A DNA stretch of 64,000 bases from Natronosporangium hydrolyticum (GCF_016925615.1 NZ_CP070499.1:496001-560000), one strand, 5' to 3'; shown: positions 8,537-17,745, counted from the first letter of the stretch. The notes: generated by a model from the sequence alone, not told the origin. Program-made: numbers and translations.

Positions 8537-10144
8537 ATGGTGCGTGGCACGGTGGTGTCCAGGCTCAAGGCGTCGCGGCGGCCAGGTCTGTGGGTGGCGG
8601 TGGCGCAGGCCGGTCGGGTGGCGCGGGCCGTCAGCCGTCGTCGCCGCACCCGCTGGTCGTATCGGGTGGGTTACGCCCTGGAGCGGGCCGGGCGGTACGA
8701 CCAGGCATGGCAGGCGTACGCCGCGGCGGCGGGCCCGGGTGGGCTGCCCGCCCGCCCCGAGCCGCTCGACCCGGTGGCGGTGGAGACCGCCCGGCTGTTG
8801 GCGGTCCGGCGGGTCCGGGCGGCGCCCGCTGGCCGGCTCTTCGGCGACCTGTGGCAGCGGCGCGGGCGGATCATCCCGGTGGTGCCGCGGGCGCAGCGGC
8901 GGCGGTGGGAGCAGTCGGCCGGCGACCACGCCGCGACGCTGCATCTGCTCTACGCCCGGCATCGGGAGCACTATCTGCCGCGTTACTTCGGGCGTGCGCA
9001 GCGTTACACGATGCCGCGGAGCCGGGTCGCCCGCGCGTGGCGCTGGTATGTCGGCGACGTCGCGGTCCAGTCGTGGCAGCTGCTGCGCCGAAACGGCCGC
9101 TACGTCCGACGTACGGCGGGTGTGCCGGTGCGCCGGCAGCTGCGGGAGATGGTGTGGCTGTCGCTGCGGCTACCGTCGATGCCGGAGAACTACTACAAAT
9201 ATGAGCTCTACCGCCCCGAGCACCGCGCCGCAGCCGACGGCTACCTGCATGGGCACGAGAACTCCCCGGTGCTCTACGAGGCGCTCGCCGACACCGCCGG
9301 GTTGCTGGAGGCGGCGCCGCTGACCGACAAGGTGGCGTTCGCCGCCCGGGCGGTGGAGCATCGGCTCGCGGTGGTGCCGACGCTCGCGGTGTTGCGGGAC
9401 GGTGAGATCGCCGAGGTGCCGGGCGAGTTGCCGGCCACCGACCTGTTCGTCAAACCGTTGTCGGGTAAGGGCGGGCGCGGCGTTGGGAAGTGGCGTTACT
9501 ACGTCGACACCGACAGTTTTCGCAGTGGCGGCGAGGCGGTGCCGCGGGCGCGGCTGCTGCAGGTCCTGGCCGATCGGTCGGTGGGCGAGTCGCATCTGGT
9601 GCAGCCGTGCCTGGCGAACCATCCCGACCTGGCCGACCTGGCGCTGGGGGCGGTGGTGACCTGCCGGCTGATCACCATCACGGACGAGACCGGCCGGCCG
9701 GAGCCGGTGATCGCGACCTTCCGGATGCCGGCGGTCGCGGACGCGATCGTGGACAACATGCACCGGGGCGGGATCGCCGCCCCGGTGGAGATCGAAACCG
9801 GTGTGCTCGGCGCCGCCTCCGACTACGCGATCGCCGGGCCCGCCGTACGCCATCGCCGGCACCCGGCCTCGGACGGCGCGATCGAGGGCCGGAAGCTGCC
9901 ACTGTGGGACGAAGTGGTGGCGTTGGCGATCGCCGCCCACGAACGGTTCCACCCGCGACTGCTGGTGGGCTGGGACATCAGCATCGGCCCCGACGGGCCG
10001 ATCCTGTTGGAGGGCAACGAACGCCCGGGGGTCGGCGGCCTGCAACGGCTGCACAACGTCGCGCTGGGGCGGCACCGGTTCGGCGAGTTGCTCGCCCACC
10101 ACCTGCTCCAGCGGCTCGGCGACCCGCGGGAGCCGGCCCGGTGA
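8537..10144 (+). CDS. Sugar-transfer-associated ATP-grasp protein, copy 1
   Basis: A 535-aa protein of the ATP-grasp family found with sugar-transfer genes (Pfam ATPgrasp_ST type). The N-terminal ~150 residues are basic and begin RGTVVSRLKASRRPGLW. The ATP-grasp part shows DLFVKPLSGKGGRGVGKW as nucleotide loop, VQPCLANHPDLADLALGA, a TFRMP strand, NMHRGGIAAP and the metal-binding ILLEGNERPGVGGLQ near the C-terminus. Such enzymes are expected to join a carboxylate to an amine or other nucleophile via an acyl-phosphate; the substrate here is unknown. It is first of three tandem paralogues and overlaps the next gene by 4 nt (GTGA). Confidence 0.8.
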   Translation: MVRGTVVSRLKASRRPGLWVAVAQAGRVARAVSRRRRTRWSYRVGYALERAGRYDQAWQAYAAAAGPGGLPARPEPLDPVAVETARLLAVRRVRAAPAGRLFGDLWQRRGRIIPVVPRAQRRRWEQSAGDHAATLHLLYARHREHYLPRYFGRAQRYTMPRSRVARAWRWYVGDVAVQSWQLLRRNGRYVRRTAGVPVRRQLREMVWLSLRLPSMPENYYKYELYRPEHRAAADGYLHGHENSPVLYEALADTAGLLEAAPLTDKVAFAARAVEHRLAVVPTLAVLRDGEIAEVPGELPATDLFVKPLSGKGGRGVGKWRYYVDTDSFRSGGEAVPRARLLQVLADRSVGESHLVQPCLANHPDLADLALGAVVTCRLITITDETGRPEPVIATFRMPAVADAIVDNMHRGGIAAPVEIETGVLGAASDYAIAGPAVRHRRHPASDGAIEGRKLPLWDEVVALAIAAHERFHPRLLVGWDISIGPDGPILLEGNERPGVGGLQRLHNVALGRHRFGELLAHHLLQRLGDPREPAR

Positions 10145-11445
10145 GGCCGGTGGTCCGCCGGCTGCGGGCCGGCTGGCGACGGCGGGAACGGGTGGTGCCG
10201 GTGGTGCTGCCAGCGACCCGGCGGCGGTGGCGCCGCGCCGCCGCGACCGACCCGGCGGCGCAGCTCCACCTGCTCTACGCCCGGCGCCGGCACGAGGTCC
10301 TGCCCCGCTACTTCGCCAAGTTTGATGCCTATCCGCCGCCGCGTACCGGAGTGACCCGGGCGTGGCGCTGGTACATCAGCGACGTACTCATCCAGGGGTT
10401 GCGAGTGTGGCGGCGACACAGCGGCCGGATTCGGCGCGAGGCCGGCGTGCCGCGGGGAAGGCAGCTGCGGGAGCTACTGTGGACGGCGGTGAGGCTGCCG
10501 TCGGTGCCGGACAACTACTACACCTTTGAGCTGTTCCGGCCGGAGCAGCGGGCGCGGGCCGACGCCTTCCTGCACCGCCACGAGACCAAAGGTGCGCTCT
10601 ATGAGCTACTCGCCGGGGCGCCCGATGTGGAGCAGGCGGCACCGCTGAACGACAAGGTCGCCTTCGCCGCCCACGCCACCGCGGCGCAGCTGCCGGTGGT
10701 GCCGACGCTCGCGGTCGTCGGCGGGGGAGCCGAGCCCGGACCGGAGCAGCCGTTGCCCGCCACCGACCTGTTTATCAAGCCGCTCGCAGGCAAGGGCGGG
10801 CGCGGCGCACAACGCTGGCGCTACCAGCCGGATGCCGACGCCTTTTCCCGGGACGGGCAGGTGGTGCCGCGCTCGTCGCTGCTGTCATCGTTGGCCGGGG
10901 TGGCCACGGCGACGCCGCTGCTGGTCCAGCCCTGCCTGACCAGCCATCCCGAGCTGTCGGATCTGGCGTTGGGTGCGGTAGCGACCGCCCGGGTGATCAC
11001 CATTCTTGACGAATCGGACGAACCCGAGCCGGTGATCGCGATCTTCCGGATGCCGGCGGTCGCGGACGCGATCGTGGACAACATGCATCGGGGCGGGATC
11101 GCCGCCCCGATCGACATCGACTCCGGCGAGCTGGGCCCCGCCTCCGGCTACACCACCACCCGCTACCTGCGCCACCCGGTGACCGACGGCGCGATCGCGG
11201 GTCGCAAGCTGCCCCGGTGGGACGAGGTGCGGCAGCTGGTGATGGCGGCACACCGGGCGTTCCGGCCGCGGGTGCTGGTCGGATGGGACGTCACCATCGG
11301 CCCCGACGGGCCGATGCTGATCGAAGGCAACGAGCAGCCCGGCGTCGACGGCCTACAACGACTCCACGGTACGCCGTTGGGCAACCACCGGTTCGGCCAA
11401 CTGCTCGCCGGCCAGCTTAGTGGAGGAGGGGACGGGAGGACCTAG
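10141..11445 (+). CDS. Sugar-transfer-associated ATP-grasp protein, copy 2 (short N-terminus)
   Basis: A 434-aa paralogue of the preceding protein, starting at the GTG of a GTGA overlap. It lacks about 90-100 N-terminal residues found in the other two copies, beginning with a basic RRLRAGWRRRERVVPVVLP segment, but has the full catalytic part: DLFIKPLAGKGGRGAQRW, VQPCLTSHPELSDLALGA, IFRMPAVADAIVDNMHRGG and MLIEGNEQPGVDGLQ. Stretches of DNA in the last third are nearly identical to copy 1, pointing to recent duplication or gene conversion. Confidence 0.8.
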   Translation: MRPVVRRLRAGWRRRERVVPVVLPATRRRWRRAAATDPAAQLHLLYARRRHEVLPRYFAKFDAYPPPRTGVTRAWRWYISDVLIQGLRVWRRHSGRIRREAGVPRGRQLRELLWTAVRLPSVPDNYYTFELFRPEQRARADAFLHRHETKGALYELLAGAPDVEQAAPLNDKVAFAAHATAAQLPVVPTLAVVGGGAEPGPEQPLPATDLFIKPLAGKGGRGAQRWRYQPDADAFSRDGQVVPRSSLLSSLAGVATATPLLVQPCLTSHPELSDLALGAVATARVITILDESDEPEPVIAIFRMPAVADAIVDNMHRGGIAAPIDIDSGELGPASGYTTTRYLRHPVTDGAIAGRKLPRWDEVRQLVMAAHRAFRPRVLVGWDVTIGPDGPMLIEGNEQPGVDGLQRLHGTPLGNHRFGQLLAGQLSGGGDGRT

Positions 11446-11535
11446 GACTATACCGACTCGCGACCTGTAGAGTACCGAATGCTTATGCAAAGTGTCTCGG
11501 GTTAGGGCGCAGGTCGGCTGGGAAGGAGTCCCTGG

Positions 11536-13206
11536 GTGCGTGCGCGGTCGCGGTTGGTTGACAGGCTCAAAGCTTCGCGGCGTCCTGGCGTCTGGTTGGG
11601 TCTGGCCTGGCTGTGCTACCAAATAAGAGTACCGGGCTATCGGCGAGCGGTATGGGTTTATAGGTCAGGATATGCCATGGAGCGTGCTGGCCGGACAGAA
11701 GTCGCGATGGCCCGCTACGCCGCCGTACAGGAGATGCTGCGCGGTACAAGATCTGCGCCGGAAGCTGTCCCGACGGATCCGGATGAGGCAGCTATCGCTC
11801 CTGATGGTGCGTATACCCCGATCGAGCTGGCCCGGGTATCGACCATTCGACTGCTGCGTCGCAAAGGCCGTCGGTATCGTGCCCGCCGAAAAAGGGCCTT
11901 CCGGCGGCAGGGGCACGTCATTCCGGTGATCACCCCGGGTTGTCGTCGTCGGTGGTCGAAGGCGGCGCCCCAAGATTGGGGGGCACGCCTCCATTGGCTG
12001 TACACCACCCAGCGCGAGGAATGGCTGCCACGGTTTTACAGCAGGCGGGTAGCGACTGCGCGACCCCCAGGTCGTATCAAGCGTCTATGGCGCTGGTACT
12101 TCTCAGAACTAGTCGTGCAATCGGTAAAAGTTCTGCGAGCCAATGCTAAGGCGGTTCGTGCGGCGACGGGTGTGCCTGTCCGTAGGCAGCTACGGCAGTT
12201 GTTGTGGCTATCACTTACTTTGCCTGCTAGGCCGGAAGATTACTACAAATACGATTTCTACCGTCCAGAGCAGCGAGCGCGGGCGGACGAGTACCTGCAC
12301 AGCCACGAGAATTCGCCGATATTTTGCACCATGCTGTTGGAGTTGAGCGACCCGCAGCGGTCAGTGCCGATCGGTGATAAGGCCGCTTTCGCGGCGCGCG
12401 CGCAGGGCGCCGGCCTCGCCGTAGTATCGACGTTGGCGGTCGTCACCGCCGGTGAGATCAAGACCTTTGCTGAGCTACCGCGGGCCGACCTGTTCGTCAA
12501 ACTCCTCGACGGGAGGCACGGCAAGAAGGCGGAGAAGTGGTTCTACCTTCCCGAGCATGATGCCTACGAGCGGCATGGTGGCAAACAGCAGGTTGGCCGA
12601 GCGTCGTTCCTCGAATCGCTAGCGGCGGCCTCGGCTAATAAATCGATCATTGTCCAGCCCTGCCTAACCAATCATCCGGACATTGCGGACATAGCTCTCG
12701 ACGCTGTCGCGACATGCCGTCTCATAACAATCGTCAACGAACATGGCGAACCGGAGCCGATCATCGCCACCTTCCGGATGCCCGCGCTCCGGGACACCTT
12801 CGTCGACAACATGCATCGCGGCGGGCTTGCGGCTCCTGTCGACATCAAGACCGGGACGCTCGGAGCGGCCACCGACTACGCCACGGCCGGGCCGGGTATC
12901 CGCCACGAAACCCACCCGGCGACCGGGGCGGCCATAGCAGGCAGCCAACTGCCGGGGTGGCAGGATGTTCTAGAGCTGGCACGCGCCGCACACCATTGCT
13001 TTAGCCCGCGCATCCTCATAGGGTGGGACATCAGTATCGGGCCGCACCGGCCGATCATCATCGAAGGCAACGAGTATCCGGGGGTGGGCGGGTTGCAGCG
13101 TTTGCACAACCAGCCGCTGGGGTCGCACAGATTCGGTCAGTTGCTGGTGCATCACCTGTTGGACAACCGCAGGTCACTCCCAGCGGTTCCGGAACCACCC
13201 AACTAG
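11536..13206 (+). CDS. Sugar-transfer-associated ATP-grasp protein, copy 3 (atypical composition)
   Basis: A 556-aa paralogue with GTG start preceded by GGAAGGAG. It begins RLVDRLKASRRPGVWLG like copy 1 and keeps VQPCLTNHPDIADIALDA, TFRMPALRDTFVDNMHRGG and IIIEGNEYPGVGGLQ. The nucleotide loop differs: DLFVKLLDGRHGKKAEKW replaces the glycine-rich KPLSGKGGRG type, so nucleotide binding may be altered. Codon use is visibly more AT-rich than in copies 1 and 2, as in the next three genes, suggesting separate acquisition. An 18-nt gap separates it from the following gene. Confidence 0.75.
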   Translation: MRARSRLVDRLKASRRPGVWLGLAWLCYQIRVPGYRRAVWVYRSGYAMERAGRTEVAMARYAAVQEMLRGTRSAPEAVPTDPDEAAIAPDGAYTPIELARVSTIRLLRRKGRRYRARRKRAFRRQGHVIPVITPGCRRRWSKAAPQDWGARLHWLYTTQREEWLPRFYSRRVATARPPGRIKRLWRWYFSELVVQSVKVLRANAKAVRAATGVPVRRQLRQLLWLSLTLPARPEDYYKYDFYRPEQRARADEYLHSHENSPIFCTMLLELSDPQRSVPIGDKAAFAARAQGAGLAVVSTLAVVTAGEIKTFAELPRADLFVKLLDGRHGKKAEKWFYLPEHDAYERHGGKQQVGRASFLESLAAASANKSIIVQPCLTNHPDIADIALDAVATCRLITIVNEHGEPEPIIATFRMPALRDTFVDNMHRGGLAAPVDIKTGTLGAATDYATAGPGIRHETHPATGAAIAGSQLPGWQDVLELARAAHHCFSPRILIGWDISIGPHRPIIIEGNEYPGVGGLQRLHNQPLGSHRFGQLLVHHLLDNRRSLPAVPEPPN

Positions 13207-13224
13207 GCGGCAGGGCGTGTAGTA

Positions 13225-14343
13225 GTGCCTGCGGACATAGCCGACGAGATACTCGCCAAATACGAGGCAGAGCTGGGAAGCCTCAGTAAGTACACTCGAC
13301 GCCACTTCTCGCAGCGGATGTACCGAATAACGGGGGATCCAAAGTATATCCCCGCCAACCGGGAGTACGCGAAGAGCTTGGCCCCCCAACTACGGCGGGA
13401 CTTTGCTGGACTCGCCGACCCGCAGTACCCGCTACAGCGAAGCCGAGAGCGGATCGCCAGGCGCGCGGCTGGTGATCTGGGCTCATCCGCGGCGGAGCCT
13501 GGGAAACAGCGGAGACGAGCGGAGATGTTGGCGAACTGGGGCGGGTTCCCCTTCGCCGCCAGCCTACTATTCCGTATGTCCCAGATGCACTCGTACGGGT
13601 TGCTGGGCTCAGCTCCGGTCGAGGGTCATGAAAGGGCCCTGGAGTACCTGGCATCACTGGAGTGGGATCGTTTCCTGACGGACTCGTCGGTCATTGAAGT
13701 CTACGCCGCGCAGGTCGCCAACAATGTCTTCTATCTTCACGAGCTCGGGATTTGTGACTTGCGGGAGCCGGTGGCCGAAGCGGTTCGGAACCGCTATCCG
13801 GCAGATAAGGATGGAGACCTGAGTACGGCGGAGTACAGGAACAAGCTCTACGGTTTTACCCATTTTCCCATCGCGGCAAGTGGCTACTATCAGCGTTTCG
13901 TTGGCGCCGCGGAATTCTCCTGGGTCGTCGAGTACTTCGAAGCGCAGATCGATCACATCCTCGATAGTGCGACTGCTGACATTTTAGCCGAGGTTGGCAT
14001 CTGCCTGGCGCTCTCGGGACGCCCAGACTCGACGCTGGTTGAAAAGGTCAAAGTGGCGCTGAGTGCGGCGTATGATCCGACGATTCAGATGATCCCGGCA
14101 GAACACGGGAATTCGGATCTCGCACTGGGAGAGCACCGTAACGTCCTCGCTATCATGTTGTTCAAATGGCCGAGCGCGCTTCACTCAGGTCCGAGACTAA
14201 AACCTTGGCGGACTAAGCAGCAGTCGGCTGAAGAGCATGAGAATCGGACCGACCGAGCGGCGGTGGGTACGAAGATGCCGCTGCACGAACGTCTCCGGCG
14301 AGGCTTGCGCCGGTTCGGCCCACGCCGCAGGCGGCGGGGCTGA
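13225..14343 (+). CDS. Unrecognised 372-aa helical protein
   Basis: I do not recognise the family. The protein is soluble, with many Ala/Leu/Glu-rich segments suggesting a helical repeat or alpha/alpha barrel. Conspicuous segments are NWGGFPFAASLLFRMSQMHS (residues ~103-122), NNVFYLHELGICDLREPV, KLYGFTHFPIAASGYYQRF and HGNSDLALGEHRNVLAIM near the C-terminus; the scattered His, Glu and Asp could form an active site. The C-terminal tail is strongly basic (RRFGPRRRRRG). GTG start at 13225. It contains a TTA leucine codon at 13984-13986. It lies between ATP-grasp copy 3 and ligase module A and shares their AT-richer composition, so it probably acts in the same pathway. Confidence 0.6.
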   Translation: MPADIADEILAKYEAELGSLSKYTRRHFSQRMYRITGDPKYIPANREYAKSLAPQLRRDFAGLADPQYPLQRSRERIARRAAGDLGSSAAEPGKQRRRAEMLANWGGFPFAASLLFRMSQMHSYGLLGSAPVEGHERALEYLASLEWDRFLTDSSVIEVYAAQVANNVFYLHELGICDLREPVAEAVRNRYPADKDGDLSTAEYRNKLYGFTHFPIAASGYYQRFVGAAEFSWVVEYFEAQIDHILDSATADILAEVGICLALSGRPDSTLVEKVKVALSAAYDPTIQMIPAEHGNSDLALGEHRNVLAIMLFKWPSALHSGPRLKPWRTKQQSAEEHENRTDRAAVGTKMPLHERLRRGLRRFGPRRRRRG

Positions 14344-14363
14344 CCGTCACGGCCCTTTACCTG

Positions 14364-14369
14364 TAGCAT
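14364..14369 (+). promoter_or_regulatory. Putative -10 hexamer TAGCAT, leaderless start
   Basis: TAGCAT directly precedes ATG 14370. A transcript starting about 7 nt downstream would begin at the in-frame ATG at 14376, so the true start of the next gene may be 14376 or 14379. Confidence 0.4.
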
Positions 14370-16949
14370 ATGACGATGATGTCCGTCCGCTCCGTTTTGC
14401 GTGCGCCAAAGTGGCGGCGCCCCTTCCGGGTCGAACGGATCCACCTTCTGCGTTATATCGGCCCGATTAGGCAGGAAAGCGCCCTCCTGCCGGCTCGCGG
14501 CTTACTGGTTCAGGTCGAGGCGAAGAGAGGCCGACGGACCCTCGAAGGGGTTGGCGAGTCGGTCACCTCGGCGTCGCAGTCGCGGCAGGCTTGGGAGTCG
14601 CTCAGAAAGCATGCCAGTGAGCTAGTGGGTGCTGGGATCCCAGGGCACCTCGAAACGGACAATCCACTCGGTGGACTCGTCGGGTGGTCGCCTGTGGGTG
14701 CCACTACCAAGGGTTATAGGCGGGCAGCAAAGCTAGCCCTGGAAGGTGCGCTGCTCGACGTTGTCGCACAAATGAACGGGCTGTCGGAAGCTGATTCTAG
14801 CCGGACTATCAATGAACCAGGCGTTGCTCGAAACTTCTATCCGCTTCCGTCGGAGCTGCCGGGGAATTTGCCCGTAGGCCAAGCGCCGGCCGCGCCTGGA
14901 GGCGATGATTGGGCTTACTTCATCCGCTCGAGCGGCGATATTCAGGTCGACCTGGCGTGGATCAGTGACCTTACATTCCGGTTCGAAGATTCGCTCTCGA
15001 ACCGGCCCCTTTGGTTGGCATGCCCGCAGGTATGGGACAGTCGAATGGCTGGGACCATTGTTCGTGAACTGGCCCGTTTCGTGCAAGCAATCCGACCAGC
15101 GGCGCGTATCTATCTTGAGGGTCTGCTGCGGCCGCAGTTGCGGGATGAGCTGCCGGCGCTGCAGCGACTGGCGAACCAGGAGCTTGAGGGTGCGGGGGAG
15201 ATATCCGTCGTCCTTGGGAGCGAGGCGGAGTCATTGGAGGCCGTTGGCCAAGTCCTGGCCGATGGGCCACTTGGCGGACTGTCGCTCGACCTCAGGCGGT
15301 GGGGGACGCTCACCGGGATTCGGGCGGCCGCTTCGTTGATGAAGAACGCGAACCCCGAAGCGATGGTGGTGGTGACGGCTGGGCAGGGCGGTGATGTAAC
15401 GTCCCGAATGGCGCATCGCCTAGTCGAGGCAACACTGGATATCGATAGATTTCACCTGGATGCGGTAGGTTGGCCACGTCTCGTTGCCGCTGTCTCTGGC
15501 GACGCTCCCGGTCTGTCAACGCGGCAGTCGCTCGACCTTGAGAGACTCTCTGGGGTGGTGGACCGTTACTGTGTCCTACCCGAGGCCGATGGCGCCAACG
15601 AACCGGTGGCTGGGGATGGCCCCAACTCATATGACAGCCGCGGTTTCGACGGAGCATGGGAGTTGGATAGCCCGTTGTTGCTGGAGGCGGCGGCGCTGCG
15701 TCAGGGGTTGACGACGACGCATTTCTCCGATATGCGCACAAAGCGGTTGTCCAGTAGGACTTTCTTGGCCGAGCACCCAGAGACAGGGATCGCTGCGGGG
15801 TTCTCCGGAGCGGAGTCAACACTTACCAGCGTGGCTGCGGCGGCGGTCGCGAACCGTAAAGGTATAGCCAGGCAGATCCTCGCCTCTGAAGGGCTGCCGG
15901 TGGCTGACGGTTGCTACTTCTCTCCCGATCGACTGCAGGATGCCTACCGCTGGGGGCTGGAGTTGGGCTTCCCCTTGGTTGTGAAACCTGCGGGTGGTAG
16001 CAAGGGAGCTGCCGTTAGCACCAATATAAGGTCGTCGACCGAGCTTTCCGAGGCGCTCGATCGCGTGGCGGCGTCTCGCTACGCCCCGAGCGGCGCTGTG
16101 GTTGAGCGTTTTGTAAAGGGCGGAGATTATCGGATTCTGGCTACGCCAGACAGCGTTCTTTCAGTGATCAGGCGGGAACCGGCGGCGGTCGTGGGCGACG
16201 GTCACCGGAACGTGTCGGAGTTAATTCTGGCGGCGAACGCTGCGCGGCAACTCAACCCCAATCTGTGCAAGCTATTGATTCAGTTGGACGAAACATCTGA
16301 CTGGGCGCTGACCGAGCAAGGCCTCGACCGCCATTCGGTCCCAGCACGAGGGCGACGAGTGTGGCTTCGGAGCGTCGCGAACCTAAGCCAGGGTGGGGAC
16401 AGCTACGAGGTGTTCGACTCGGTGCATCAGTCGATCCTCGACCTCGCTACCCGGGCAGTTGCGGCAGTACCCGGACTCCCACACGCAGGGCTCGATATGA
16501 TTATCGAGGATCACCAGCTACCAGTGACTGCGCAGCAGGTGGCCATCATAGAGCTGAACTCCAACCCGATGCTTCCGATGCACCATTTCCCGAGCTTCGG
16601 TCACCCTAGGTCCGTATCCGCGGAACTAGTGCGGCGCGCTATGGGCTGGAGCCAGGTAGATATCGACCGGGTAGGTGATCTCACGGCGCATTTGGCCGTT
16701 TCGGGTCACGTGCAAGGAGTAGGGTTCCGTCGATGGTTTGCTAGGGCTGCCGGCGCTCTCGGAGTGACTGGTTGGGTTCGCAACGAAGATTCCGGGGATG
16801 TCACGGCGCTTCTTTCCGGAGATCCATTGCGAGTGACCTTGCTGGTAAGGATGGCGACCGCCGGGCCGTCGAAGGCTGATGTGATGCAGGTGGTGGCCCG
16901 ACCGACCGAGTCGAGCCCTACGTCCAGTTTCGAGGTCCTTGATGGATAG
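14370..16949 (+). CDS. Ligase module A, large subunit: enolase-like - ATP-grasp - acylphosphatase fusion
   Basis: An 859-aa multidomain protein. Residues ~15-420 resemble the enolase superfamily (N-cap plus barrel), beginning FRVERIHLLRYIGP, but barrel metal ligands are mostly lost: PLWLACPQVWD stands where a DxN strand is expected and GLSLDLRRWGTLTG where the catalytic Lys strand lies; only IYLEGLL keeps its acid. Residues ~430-750 form a cyanophycin-synthetase-like ATP-grasp: GFPLVVKPAGGSKGAAVS (~532), VIRREPAAVVGDG, NLSQGGDSYEV and AIIELNSNPMLPMHHFP (~726). Residues ~770-850 are an acylphosphatase domain with intact SGHVQGVGFRRW and GWVRNEDSGDV. TTA codon at 16221-16223. It overlaps the next gene by 8 nt. 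Likely an amide-forming ligase of unknown substrate. Confidence 0.75.
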   Translation: MTMMSVRSVLRAPKWRRPFRVERIHLLRYIGPIRQESALLPARGLLVQVEAKRGRRTLEGVGESVTSASQSRQAWESLRKHASELVGAGIPGHLETDNPLGGLVGWSPVGATTKGYRRAAKLALEGALLDVVAQMNGLSEADSSRTINEPGVARNFYPLPSELPGNLPVGQAPAAPGGDDWAYFIRSSGDIQVDLAWISDLTFRFEDSLSNRPLWLACPQVWDSRMAGTIVRELARFVQAIRPAARIYLEGLLRPQLRDELPALQRLANQELEGAGEISVVLGSEAESLEAVGQVLADGPLGGLSLDLRRWGTLTGIRAAASLMKNANPEAMVVVTAGQGGDVTSRMAHRLVEATLDIDRFHLDAVGWPRLVAAVSGDAPGLSTRQSLDLERLSGVVDRYCVLPEADGANEPVAGDGPNSYDSRGFDGAWELDSPLLLEAAALRQGLTTTHFSDMRTKRLSSRTFLAEHPETGIAAGFSGAESTLTSVAAAAVANRKGIARQILASEGLPVADGCYFSPDRLQDAYRWGLELGFPLVVKPAGGSKGAAVSTNIRSSTELSEALDRVAASRYAPSGAVVERFVKGGDYRILATPDSVLSVIRREPAAVVGDGHRNVSELILAANAARQLNPNLCKLLIQLDETSDWALTEQGLDRHSVPARGRRVWLRSVANLSQGGDSYEVFDSVHQSILDLATRAVAAVPGLPHAGLDMIIEDHQLPVTAQQVAIIELNSNPMLPMHHFPSFGHPRSVSAELVRRAMGWSQVDIDRVGDLTAHLAVSGHVQGVGFRRWFARAAGALGVTGWVRNEDSGDVTALLSGDPLRVTLLVRMATAGPSKADVMQVVARPTESSPTSSFEVLDG

Positions 16950-17745
16950 TGGTGTCTCGGTGCCCGCAGTTACCCGGATAGCAGATATGATGCCCGATCT
17001 GCATTCGCTGTTTCCTGTGAAGGACGAAGCCGGTACTGCGGAGTCGGCGATCCTCGAGGAGGTGGCGAAGCATCGAGGCTGCGAGGTGCGTCGCTACGCT
17101 GGTGACCTGCTCGAGTGTCGACGGGGCAACCGAAGGATGCTGTTCCGGGGCCTGGTTGGGTCGGCGTCTGCTCGTGTGTCTCATCTCTTAGCTGCTAATC
17201 CGGCGGCGGTGCGGAGGTTGCTTGCCGAACGCTCGTTGCCAGTAGTAGACACGCGGTTGGTCTCGTGGGGAGATGCTCGCTACCGAGAACACGCTGAAGC
17301 CATCGGCTACCCGTTGGTCGTGCGAATTCCCGGCGAGGCCGGTGTGCTGCCTGTCAAGGGAGCCGAGGAGCTTGGTCTTGTCTGGGGACACATCGCCGAC
17401 CTGCCCCGCAGGCGCCACACACACATCCTGTTGGAGGCTCGAGCAATCGACGATGCCAGTATCGATATCGCTGTCGTCAATGGCGAGGTAGTGGCGACCT
17501 CGCCACGGTTGTCAAGGCATTCGAGCGACCTAGCAGCGGCGGTACGGTCCCTTGCGACATCTACAGTAGCGACAGTTCCTGGGGTCACCTACGCCTCGGT
17601 CAGGACAGTGGTGGCGGAGCCTTCATCAGGAAGGGAAGTGCTAAGGGTGGAGTGGATCGATCCCGCCTTCGCTGCTTGGCGGCGTGAGGGCTCTGCCGAA
17701 GTGGCATTGATCGCCGAGGCGATATTGTTCTCGGAACTCGGGTAG
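16942..17745 (+). CDS. Ligase module A, small ATP-grasp-like subunit
   Basis: A 267-aa protein translated from ATG 16942 inside the end of the large-subunit gene (TTG 16939 is possible). It looks like a reduced ATP-grasp protein: CEVRRYAGDLLECRRGNRR, MLFRGLVGSASARVS, RRLLAERSLPVVDTRLVSW, YPLVVRIPGEAGVLPVKGAE (a lysine-poor version of the nucleotide loop) and VPGVTYASVRTVV. The same order of motifs occurs in the 167-aa protein at 20443, in the 390-aa protein at 28936 and in the C-terminus of the 1458-aa fusion. The missing glycine-rich loop suggests a non-catalytic partner. TTA codon at 17188-17190. Confidence 0.65.
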   Translation: MDSGVSVPAVTRIADMMPDLHSLFPVKDEAGTAESAILEEVAKHRGCEVRRYAGDLLECRRGNRRMLFRGLVGSASARVSHLLAANPAAVRRLLAERSLPVVDTRLVSWGDARYREHAEAIGYPLVVRIPGEAGVLPVKGAEELGLVWGHIADLPRRRHTHILLEARAIDDASIDIAVVNGEVVATSPRLSRHSSDLAAAVRSLATSTVATVPGVTYASVRTVVAEPSSGREVLRVEWIDPAFAAWRREGSAEVALIAEAILFSELG

